From Allobosea sp. CRIB-10 (GTDB lineage Bacteria > Pseudomonadota > Alphaproteobacteria > Rhizobiales > Beijerinckiaceae), in contig NZ_FOKP01000037.1 of the NCBI RefSeq assembly GCF_900112185.1, forward strand, positions 1 through 41,365: a stretch of DNA of 41,365 nucleotides. The letters run 5' to 3'. Below, piece after piece: positions 18,205 to 26,500 of the stretch (its first letter is position 1; the number at the start of each line of letters is the position of its first letter). A program made the position numbers and the translations under genes. Below the pieces are notes generated by a model. The model made no database searches. It was not told where the DNA came from and saw only the letters and a list, made by a program, of their open reading frames with translations.

Positions 18205-18250
18205 TTGACAGGAAATGATCGTTAAACTAGGTATACCAGGTATGTCAACA
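18205..18250. promoter_or_regulatory. Divergent promoters with candidate GntR operator
   Basis: The intergenic region between the binding-protein and GntR genes contains a TTGACA on each strand: plus 18205-18210, and minus 18248-18243. The palindrome GGTATACC at 18230-18237 sits within ACxxGGTATACCxxGT and is also part of an AGGTATACCAGGTAT direct repeat. The palindrome overlaps the plausible plus-strand -10 (TAGGTA) and falls in the minus-strand spacer, whose -10 would be TTTAAC. A regulator bound there would control both directions. This fits autoregulation and repression by the adjacent GntR protein, which is an inference. Confidence 0.6.
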
Positions 18251-18291
18251 ATCGATGAATGCGGCGATTCTGGAAGCCATCGGGGAGAAGC

Positions 18292-19020
18292 ATGAGCTCA
18301 CTTCATGAAGGCGTGCGCGAAGAGATCCGGAAGCGGATCGCCGATGGAACCTATCTTGAGGGAGGCGCCATTCCCTCGGCCGCGCAACTTAGCGATGAAT
18401 TCGGCGTTAGCGCCATCACCGTAAAGCGAGCTCTGAGGGATCTGCAGACGTCGGGTCTACTCACTGCAGTCGCCGGGAAGGGTACGTTCGTCAAACAGCA
18501 GCGTCGCTTCTTGCGCGAGCTGGATGTGGGCATGTCGTCGACGGAGGACGCGCGGCGGCATGGTCAGAAGCTGACGATGCAGCTCATTTCCATCACGCGA
18601 GAAATGATAACTGATCCGAGCTTACGCGCTTTCGACAAATCCGGAGGCATCAAGTTCTGCATTCGGAAGCTTGCCTGCGCAGGCGACCTGCCGATCATGT
18701 ATTATGTGATCTATGTCTCAACAACTATGCCGGACTCGCTTGTTGAAGAGTTCGGCCGCAGCCTGACGACGGATGCCCTGAAAAGTATCAACGTCGCTCC
18801 CACGGAGAGGCGGCTCGTAATCGATGCTGCCCCGGCCTCGACATACGCCCAGGAGGCGTTCTCGATTCCGGCCGGCTACCCGGTCTTGCGCCGCGCCTAT
18901 CATCAGTCGACGACCAATGCCGATATTGAGATCGTCGGCATCATAGAGTCACCGTTTGACCGTCTGGCCTGCTCTATCACTTTACCGATCAAGAGGCGGG
19001 CAGCGGAGGAGCCCTCGTGA
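18292..19020 (+). CDS. GntR-family regulator, HutC/UTRA type
   Basis: The 242-residue product has an N-terminal winged helix (about residues 5-70, IPSAAQLSDEFGVSAITVKRALRDLQ followed by GKGTFV). Its C-terminal effector domain has the length and pattern of a UTRA domain. The ATG at 18292 follows GGGGAGAAG, so I prefer it to the upstream frame start at 18259. It is transcribed divergently from the transporter operon and upstream of the PLP enzyme, and probably senses the imported ligand or a breakdown product. Confidence 0.9.
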   Translation: MSSLHEGVREEIRKRIADGTYLEGGAIPSAAQLSDEFGVSAITVKRALRDLQTSGLLTAVAGKGTFVKQQRRFLRELDVGMSSTEDARRHGQKLTMQLISITREMITDPSLRAFDKSGGIKFCIRKLACAGDLPIMYYVIYVSTTMPDSLVEEFGRSLTTDALKSINVAPTERRLVIDAAPASTYAQEAFSIPAGYPVLRRAYHQSTTNADIEIVGIIESPFDRLACSITLPIKRRAAEEPS

Positions 19021-19105
19021 TTCTGTGCTGTTTGGCGCCATCTGTGCGTAATGATGATCTGCCGCAATCGCTCCCCGCGCGGCATGAGCTGATGCGGATA
19101 TCTCG

Positions 19106-20248
19106 ATGACGCGCTCTTCCTTGCCAATTGCGAACAGCAATGCGGTCGGCATGCGCTGCATTCGGTGTGCTGAGAGCTTCCCGCTGACGGATTACCTTGA
19201 AGGTTGTCCCGCCTGTGCGGCCGCATCGATGCCTTCCAGTCTCCAAATCGATTATCGCAGTTTTCCCGCGGCAGTGAAAAGCCACAATTCCAGTAAGTGG
19301 CTTGTCTATCCGCAGACCCTTTTGGGCGAAGGCAACACGCCATTCTACGCGCTACCGCAACTGGCACGTAACGTCGGGGTTGCCGCGCTCAGCGTTAAAT
19401 TTGAGGGCGCCAATCCGACCGGATCCCACAAGGACCGCATGAGCGCGGTTTTGGTACAACGTGCGCGGGCTGCTGACGCTAGGACGGTTGCCATCGCATC
19501 AAGCGGCAATGCGGGCGCATCGCTTGCCGCCTATGCCGCTCATGTGGGCTTGGAATGTGTCGTGGTAACGACCCCCAATATGAGTGCGAACTGGCGGCGC
19601 GCCATCAAAATGTATGGTGCCTCCATCGTCATGGCGCAGACACCTGACGAGCGCTGGCAGTTGGTCCGAGAGAAATCGCGCACCGGTGAGTGGTATCCCG
19701 CTAACAATTATCTCCTTCCGGCAGTCGGCAGTAATCCTTTCGGGGTCGATGGATATCGCGCTATTGCGATTGAATTAGCCAGTCAATGGCAAGAGCTGCC
19801 TGTCACCGACGTGCTTGTCCCAACATCGCGAGGCGATGTCCTATGGGGCGTCGCCCAAGGCTTTTGCGATTTGAGGAGTGCGGGCGCGCTGGAGACGATA
19901 CCGCGTGTGCATGCGGTCGAGCCATTCCCGCGCATCGAGCAGGTCCAGTCCGGCGCCGACTATCGTACTTCCTTCCGCGGAATGTCGCGCATGACATCGC
20001 TTGGCGGCAATACGGTCGCCTATCAAGCAATCGACGCATTGCGCAAGACCAATGGATCGGCCGTCGCTGTGGCCGAGAGGTGCGTTTCCGAAGATCAAAA
20101 GAAGCTTGCAAAAGCGGGGCTATATCTGGAGCTTTCAAGCGCGGCCGGGTTAACCGGTCTGCGCGATCTGGTCCGGCGCGGTGTGATCGACGTAGACGCT
20201 CACGCAGTCATTCTCGCCACTTCGCACGGATATAAAGAAGATCCTTAA
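19106..20248 (+). CDS. Threonine-synthase-like PLP enzyme with zinc ribbon
   Basis: The 380-residue fold-type II PLP enzyme has an N-terminal four-cysteine ribbon (C18, C21, C34, C37). The cofactor lysine is K109 in PTGSHKDR and the phosphate-binding loop is SGNAG at 133-137. The sequence most resembles threonine synthase, but the gene sits in a transport/catabolism cluster with no hom or thrB. It may instead be a lyase or beta-replacement enzyme acting on the imported compound, as EutB-like proteins do in ectoine operons. An alternative start is M16, just before the ribbon. Confidence 0.82.
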   Translation: MTRSSLPIANSNAVGMRCIRCAESFPLTDYLEGCPACAAASMPSSLQIDYRSFPAAVKSHNSSKWLVYPQTLLGEGNTPFYALPQLARNVGVAALSVKFEGANPTGSHKDRMSAVLVQRARAADARTVAIASSGNAGASLAAYAAHVGLECVVVTTPNMSANWRRAIKMYGASIVMAQTPDERWQLVREKSRTGEWYPANNYLLPAVGSNPFGVDGYRAIAIELASQWQELPVTDVLVPTSRGDVLWGVAQGFCDLRSAGALETIPRVHAVEPFPRIEQVQSGADYRTSFRGMSRMTSLGGNTVAYQAIDALRKTNGSAVAVAERCVSEDQKKLAKAGLYLELSSAAGLTGLRDLVRRGVIDVDAHAVILATSHGYKEDP

Positions 20249-20748
20249 AGATCCGAAAGTTCATTCGCATGTCTCATGCCAAGCCTGACGCTGATGATAA
20301 ATCGGCTTGCTTCCGGTATCGACAGAGTGCGTCAAACAACGCTTCATAGAATTTAAGACGATCAACTTCAGCCTCGATGCGTGAGCAAGATGCGAACGCA
20401 TTGTCAATTTGCGTTAGAGTTTGCGGCCCGCAAGGGGTCATCGCCGATTTTGTAGATGAAAGGAATACGTACGACGAACGCGAGGATGAGCTGTTTTTCG
20501 ATCTTCGCGTGTGCGAGCTGGGACATGCGATTTTCTGTCAAAACAACGTCGATCGAAGTCAACATCGCTTCCGAATGTTGCTGCTCTAGCCTCGCTGTCA
20601 ATCTGGGCGGCTCTAGCGCATAGCCATTGCGAGCCATGTTTGAATCCAACGCCCCTGATCCCCATTTTTTGCCAAGCTTCGGATAGTGCAGAGCGCGCAC
20701 GAAAAGAGAAGAGAAGTGGAACGTGCGTGCAAAGATTTTGCACACAGT
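20249..20748. other. Unassigned sequence between PLP enzyme and IS66 remnant
   Basis: About 500 bases with no gene I recognise. A weak hairpin (AAGCC 20281-20285 with GGCTT 20304-20308) follows the PLP gene and could be a poor terminator. Short frames exist on both strands (a 70-codon frame at 20377-20589 plus, and a minus frame over 20404-20748 ending in a hydrophobic LILAFVVRIPFIY stretch), but neither has a family signature. The IS66 tnpC homology stops abruptly at about 20748. Confidence 0.4.
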
Positions 20749-21090
20749 CCACCCGCGGCAGATGGGCCGGCAGGTCACCGCGGTTGCGCCGGTGAGACGC
20801 GCCGGCGCCGTCCGGGCGGCCCTTGATGATCCGCTGCGCCTTCTCATGGGCGGCGTCGAGCACGCCCTGGGCGATTTCGACGTCCTCCAGCGGTAGATGG
20901 TATTGCTCGCCGGAGAGCTTCTCGGACCTGGCCCCGAACTTCTCGCGCTGGAGGTCGCTGACGATGCTCTCCAACCGCCGCCGCGCTTCCTCGGACTGAG
21001 CCAGGGGCCTCTTGCGTCTGTGCCAGCTCGGCCTTCAGACGCTCGACCTCACCATGGAGAACGGCGACGTTCATCCACTATTTCGAGCAT
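20749..21090 (-). pseudogene. tnpC: IS66 transposase TnpC, N-terminal fragment
   Basis: Family sequence is split between two frames: VERLKAELAQTQEA (about 21047-21000) and ESIVSDLQREKFGARSEKL through HRRNRGDLPAHLPRV (20974 to about 20749). A frameshift thus lies near 20975-21000. The catalytic DDE domain is absent. Confidence 0.8.
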
Positions 21091-21142
21091 GGATCCGCCC
21101 TCAGTGCCATGCCCGGCGCAGACCTGAGTCAGTGTGCCGCAC

Positions 21143-21476
21143 TCACCCGGCAAGCTGCGGACGCCGGGCCCGCTCGGGGCGAACCAAACAAGGCCGCGAA
21201 CATCGCAGGCGACATTCTCATCACGCCGTTGCGAACCTGCGGCCACACGAACTTCGAACCCTCCAGGCGCTTGTGTATCAGAACTAACCCGGTGCGATCC
21301 CAGACCAAAATCTTGATCCGGTCCGCCCTTTTGGCGCGGAAGACGAAGGCCGCGCCACTATAGGGATCAAGGCCGAGAACCTCCTGCGCCGTCGCCGCCA
21401 GCCCGTCGAGGCCGCGACGGAAATCGACAGGGCGCGTCGCCATGTAGATCTTCAGATCGGCGCCCGGCGCAATCAT
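21143..21476 (-). pseudogene. tnpB: IS66 accessory protein TnpB with a short deletion
   Basis: The frame MIAPGADLKIYMATRPVDFR through MSPAMFAALF is normal IS66 TnpB. After FAALF the family residues EGLDWR are missing, and the tail VRPERARRPQLAG continues in another frame to a stop at 21143-21145. A deletion of about 20 bases near 21184-21188 explains this. As read, the open frame goes on in the wrong frame to 21129. Its start overlaps the tnpA stop by ATGA. Confidence 0.85.
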
Positions 21477-21925
21477 CGCGAGGCCCGCACCGCACGGATC
21501 AACTGCGCCAACTGCTCGACCTCGACCGCCGTGCGGATCACCATGCCGTCGATCACGATCTCAAACTTCGCCGGTGCCGATTTCGCCGGCTTCGTCGGCA
21601 GTCCGGGCGACGGCGCTTCTTCCACCAGCAGCGGCGCGAACAGCGGCTCCCGGCTCTCCGGAAGGGCCAGCTCTCCCAGACGAAGGCGCCGCCGCCAATC
21701 ATAGACCTGCGAGCGTGTCGCGCCGTGCTTGCGCGCGACCACCGCCACCTGCGCCCCCGGCACCAAGCCCTCCGCCGCTATCCGGGCCCTTTCGCCCTCC
21801 GTGCGAACCCGCCGCCCCGTCGGACCTTCAACAACCTCAAGCCGGCCTACGTAGCCAGGTGTCGCGACGTCCAAATGGACGTCCATTTCGACGTCTGCTT
21901 CCACCACGATCCTCCGTCTCGCCAA
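21473..21925 (-). CDS. tnpA: IS66 accessory protein TnpA
   Basis: The 150-residue protein contains the helix-turn-helix GAQVAVVARKHGATRSQVYDWRR and a C-terminal VIDGMVIRTAVEVEQLAQLIRAVRAS block typical of IS66 TnpA (IS3_OrfA/TnpA-like). It is the only apparently complete gene of the element and has no functional partners here. Confidence 0.88.
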   Translation of the reverse strand: MARRRIVVEADVEMDVHLDVATPGYVGRLEVVEGPTGRRVRTEGERARIAAEGLVPGAQVAVVARKHGATRSQVYDWRRRLRLGELALPESREPLFAPLLVEEAPSPGLPTKPAKSAPAKFEIVIDGMVIRTAVEVEQLAQLIRAVRASR

Positions 21926-21985
21926 TCGGAGGAGGCTGCCACATTCAGCTCATGTACCCAACGAGGGGAGCGGCAAGGCGCTTAC

Positions 21986-22379
21986 ACACAGAACCAAAAA
22001 CAACCAATTGAATTATAACAGCAATCCCTCCAGTCCATCAAACTCGATCGAGCGTGATCGGTGCCGCCTCGGCGCTGGATGGACACCATGGCGCGATTGG
22101 GCTCGGACATGAAGGTCTCGATCCGCCCTGCCCTGACTTCGAAGCGACCCGCAGAAACCGCAGGAATTGGGAACGCAGGTCATTGTCGGGAGCAAGCCAT
22201 ATCGCTTCGTTGCGAGGCCAAAGCGCTTGCATCAGATCTCGCTAGGATGCCCCAGCTCGTTACATCGACAGCAAGGCGGCGGGGCGCAGATGGCCACTTT
22301 CGGCTGAACCGCCTAGGGCGAGATGGTCAGGCATATGGCACGACGCCGGCAATCCCGCCAGATTGAGAAGTGAGATCGG
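21986..22379. other. Unassigned sequence outside the IS66 end
   Basis: About 390 bases immediately outside the IS66 terminal repeat. Frames of 60-100 codons occur on both strands, but none shows a recognisable family, signal peptide or membrane segment. I regard it as degraded or non-coding DNA. Confidence 0.4.
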
Positions 22380-22577
22380 TCAGAAAGAGATAGGGAAGTT
22401 GAAGACGCTGACGATGGTTACCAGCGTCGCATCCTTTAACGGCCCGAAGAAAGTGTTGACGATGCGCGGGAGCACAGTCCGCAGCGCCTGCGGCAGAATG
22501 ACTAGTCGCATCGTATCGTAAGCACCAGCCGCTCTTGGCTCCGTTCTGCCGCGAAACCCTGAAAACAAGGCGCTCAA
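22380..22577 (-). pseudogene. Amino-acid ABC permease relic (C-terminal piece)
   Basis: The frame contains AYDTMRLVILPQALRTVLPR followed by IVNTFFGPLKDATLVTIVSV, the EAA loop and following helix of GltK/AapM-type amino-acid permeases. The N-terminal two thirds are missing, and the end diverges after VFNFPISF with an immediate stop. It differs clearly from the two intact permeases at 15975-17280, so it is not a recent duplicate of them. It is a stub next to IS debris. Confidence 0.75.
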
Positions 22578-22831
22578 GTCTTAGCCTGCCAGATACGCAG
22601 ATCGCTCTAAGTGCTGCATCCTGTCAGTTCTTCGATCTCTCCTCTGCTCAAGCCAAAATACCACCCGAAAAAGAGACCCACATAGCAGTATTTAAATCAC
22701 CGCGATGATGAAGAATATCAGAAATAGCGCGAAAATTGAATTGATCAAGATTTGAAGCAACTAGAAGTGTTCAGAACGGCTGGCCCTTTATGGCAAATTT
22801 GCTAACTCTGCAAAGGCCCTGAGTAAGTCGA
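22578..22831. other. AT-richer gap downstream of the giant-protein operon
   Basis: No gene is seen. On the minus strand, TTTGC (22814-22810) pairs with GCAAA (22802-22798) and is followed by TTTGCC about 20 bases after the last operon gene. This is a weak candidate terminator for the minus-strand operon. The base composition is lower in GC than the flanking genes. Confidence 0.35.
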
Positions 22832-23515
22832 TTATTTCAGGCAATACTCCTGGATCGCCTTGCAGAGACCAGCGAACGCTTGCGCAGCGTTCTCGGCGAC
22901 TTTCTGAATTTCGGCGGGCGACGTTCGCTTTGTTTCGCGATCGTATGCCGCCTGCGTGTCGGCGATATATTGGTCCAGTGTGTTGAGGTAAGCCCGAAGC
23001 TGAGCATCGGTCACGTTCCGCTTGAAAAGGTTCCAGCCGGTGACGAACGTCATTACGATTCCGCGTGCACATACGACGGCGCCAACGCCGGTCTCTGGAG
23101 CAAAGCAGCCGAGCAGCATCGACGTTTTTGCCACCTCAAAGCTCGCGACCTTCCCTATCGTGGTTGCGGCCTCGATCGATGCCTTCGAATCTAGACTTTT
23201 TCGTAAGTCATCGCGCTGTTGGATGAGCGTGCGTCGACGTGCGCTCAGCTCCGCGGCATAAGCCGATGGCGTCAAAGCTTTCGCTCTAATCACTTCCACA
23301 TATTTTACGAAGATCTCGGTTCGCAACGCGTCCGCCGCGCCGCAGCTCATCGAGCTTAGCCCCGGACTGGACTTGGTCGGCAGCCAGCCGAAATAGTTCA
23401 GGGTCTTGCCGGAGTCCACATTGAATGACGCGAGGCACCCCCCGCTTTGCGCCTCCGCGTTGTTAGAGAATGAGGCAGCCGACAACATCAGCGCCAGTGG
23501 CATTGATCGGATCAT
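22832..23515 (-). CDS. Exported 227-residue protein of the giant operon
   Basis: I do not recognise a family. The product begins with a Sec-type signal (MIRSMPLALMLSAASFSNNA, cleavage near AEA-QS). It has a helical, charged region (about residues 75-110), a moderately hydrophobic middle (TSMLLGCFAPETGVGAVVCA) and several cysteines, including C-terminal CKAIQEYC. The ATG at 23515 follows GAGAGGG at good spacing. It starts 53 bases after the giant gene on the same strand and is probably its periplasmic partner. That relation is inferred from position and shared export. Confidence 0.8.
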   Translation of the reverse strand: MIRSMPLALMLSAASFSNNAEAQSGGCLASFNVDSGKTLNYFGWLPTKSSPGLSSMSCGAADALRTEIFVKYVEVIRAKALTPSAYAAELSARRRTLIQQRDDLRKSLDSKASIEAATTIGKVASFEVAKTSMLLGCFAPETGVGAVVCARGIVMTFVTGWNLFKRNVTDAQLRAYLNTLDQYIADTQAAYDRETKRTSPAEIQKVAENAAQAFAGLCKAIQEYCLK

Positions 23516-23568
23516 TGTGGGTCCCTCTCATCGGCCTAAGGCAAGAAATCGCGCTCTACCGTGCCGCC

Positions 23569-26500
23569 CTATTGCAAAGGCGCGTTGCCGGCCCCCTCGC
23601 CAATGTGACGCCAGAATGCGAAAGGGTCTTCCGGCGACACGAAGTCGTCTCTGATCCTGCGGGTACCCGCCAATGCGGCCCGGGCCAACTCCATCGCAGA
23701 CACGGATGAACACCCCGATCCGACAGCATGACGGCCGCAAACCTTGCCCCACTCTTCCGCAACATGCTTCGTCGTCCGTCCCATTGGCGGCGAACCATAA
23801 GGGACCACGATCAAGTCGGGTTCGGTTGCATCCGAATTGGAGACGATCATGCCTTGCTCGCGCAGAAGCTCGTGAAGTGTAAGACGCGAGCCAGAGAGGA
23901 TAGGTGTTTTGCCGCCAAGAAGCTCCTGGCCGAGCAACTCGATCAACCCGGGAGCGCCGGCGAACGTCTGCAGACGAGAGGCCCTGTCTCGTTGCCAGGC
24001 AAGTACACCGGAGCTGCACGCCTTTTCGCTCGAACTCGGGTTGCGCCAAAATACGACAGGTCGCTCTTCTCCCAGCTCAATCTCGCTTGCCCGAACGTGC
24101 TTCGCCTCGGGACAGGTCTCACGCACGCGTCCGGCCAGCGCCGCGAGCACGTCAGTGTGGAGGACCGACGGCACAATACCCTGGCGCGTCATCTCACCTC
24201 CCCGTACCTCCTGGTCTCGGCGCGCAATCTGCGCGCTTGCCGTCAGGCGGCCAGCATTGCCGGCAGCAGGGACGTCCATGAGAAGAGTGGATTGTAACAG
24301 GATGAATTCCGGGGATTCATTCGCTGCCGCGAGCTTGAGCGTACATTTCCAGCTCGTTCCAACACCGCGCAACCAGTAGCCAAGGCCAACGGCATTGACA
24401 GCATCGATCGCGTTGCAATCCAACGCGGTCTCGCGCGCTTCGTGCTCAAGGGGCGGAACGCTCGTGGACGGTGGAGAAGCAGGCGTGAATGGAAGCGTCA
24501 AACTGTGTTCGAGGTCTCGCTGAGGGGTCCAGACTCGTACGGCGAAACCCTCGCCCGATTTCTGGAATAGAATGAAGGCATCGTTGCGGCCGGCGAGTTC
24601 CCACTCACCCTTTTCACTTAGTCGCAGATCTCTCTGTTCGAGCGCCGCACAGAATCCGGCCGAAATCTTGTCGTTGGAGCTTATTCTCCAATTCTCGGCA
24701 TCGTTCAGTATTGTCAGCCCCTGCGTGCCACAGGCAAAGATGCGCGATCTGACTCCGCCTGTCAGACCAACTGCCTCGTCGTCACGCAGGCTCTGCAGGC
24801 GCTCTGCCAGTGGTTCTCGAAACTGGGATAGCACGCTGGAGACGTCCTTGCGAAGCCGGCCGGCAAGCTCCTGACGCAGATGCACTTGTCGACCGCCGTT
24901 CGAGGAGAAAACCGTGCCCCTCAAGCTCGCCGCATTGGCGAGAACGCCCTCTCTCGCGCCCAGAATGATGAGCGTGCTCTCCTTCGCGGCGAGTTGATCA
25001 TCGGCAGCTATGGCAAGCACGCGCTCCAGCGTGGCGAGCTGGACCGGTTGCTCGCCAACAATCGTGGCGTGCCCGAAGGCGAGGTCACCTCGCTTGCCAA
25101 AGGTGGCACTGCGTCCATCCAGCAGCACGAATTTGTCATCGCTGCCCCCGGCCGAGCAGGCACGCATCGAGCACCGGTCCAAATCCGCGACCAGAAATGC
25201 CAGCAGGGCATCGATCATCGGCATCGCCGGAAACGGCTCGGCCGATTGGATCGCGGCGGAGAATGTCACGCCTTGCATGGCATTCTCGGTCTGCACGACG
25301 AGCTCTTCCGGGGTCACTGCAGCCAGTCGGCTCGCCTCCATTCGGAGTAGGGTCGGCCTATCGGCCCGATCGTTCTTCTCGATCGCGGAAACGATCTGCG
25401 GATTCGCTGCCGCCAGCTTGCTCATGATCGCCGACAGATCCACAGCTGGTTCACGTCGAAGCGTCGTCTGTTTCTGAAGGAGGCTGCTTCCGTAGCTTCT
25501 GTAAAGCTCGGCGTGCTCCAGACCCTTATCGACGAACCAGAACACCGAGCTGTCCGGATCGCCGGACGCATTGAATGCCAGGCCGGCAGGAATCTTCCCG
25601 CGCCCCTGGAGCGCTCGGAGCGCCGCACGCACGCGAGGTTGCCGTGTGTCCTTTGGAAGCCCGACCACCTGCACCTCGGCGGGCTGCGCATCGACCCGGC
25701 GGAGGATCAGGCGCGCACTCGTCGACGTGGGAACCACCAGGAGCAACTGTTCGATGCCGCCCTCGTCCAGCGTGGCCATATGCGACGGTGCGGCCTGCTC
25801 GTCGGCCAGGTCGCTGTCCTCGAGCAATCGCCAATGCGTGTCGGTGTAGGCGGTCGGTCGATCGCTCAGGAGGATTTGCTTGAAGCCCGCTTTCGTCTCC
25901 ACCCAGGCAGACGCGGAGGTCGAATCGAGAAGAATCATTCGTTTAAGGGGTGCGCCGGGTCCCTGTGTGCCAGGCTCTTGTGCGCCAGGCTCTTGTACAT
26001 CAAGTCGCGCGCCAATCACGCGCGCGAGCAGTCTGGACGGGCAGTCGAGGCTCCCGGGCCGCTCGGACAGGGCGGCGAACGTGGCTTGACCGGACAGCAC
26101 CGAGGTGATGCTGCAAGGGTTGTTGCCGGAGCGAGAATAGACGGTCTCTTGCGCGAGCGACGGTGTGCCCACCCACAACTCGCGCGGATTCCCTGTTGGC
26201 CCGATCGCCAGCAGAGTCGAGACCTCACGTCGAAGGTTGGCCCCAACAGCCTGCCTCAACCATGCGCAGCTTGGTATCGAATGCGCGATAACCGAGAGCT
26301 GCCTGGCGGAATCGATCTCATCCAATGAATCATAGATCGAGATGTGAGGTGACAGCCTCGCCGCAACCGACAGTCTCGGCCAGAGCGAGCTCTCTCCCTC
26401 TGCCGTGCAGAAAGCCCGGGTTGCTTCCGCGCCGCGCGACCGGTCGCCGGCATCAAGTTGCTGCAGATCCTCGTGCAACATCTTGACCGCTGCTCCGCGC

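Larger units (their letters stand above)
20749..21985 (-). mobile_element. IS66-family element, truncated and decayed
   Basis: The order tnpA-tnpB-tnpC on the minus strand and the outer repeat GTAAGCGCCTTGCCGCTCCC (outer base at 21985) identify an IS66-type element. The tnpC part ends after about 110 codons at 20748, so most of the transposase and the far terminal repeat are missing. tnpB and tnpC also carry frameshifts. The copy must be inactive. Confidence 0.85.

Noticed and set aside
22013..22232. Minus-strand short frames as a further transposase fragment
   Set aside because: No catalytic or helix-turn-helix motif could be recognised.
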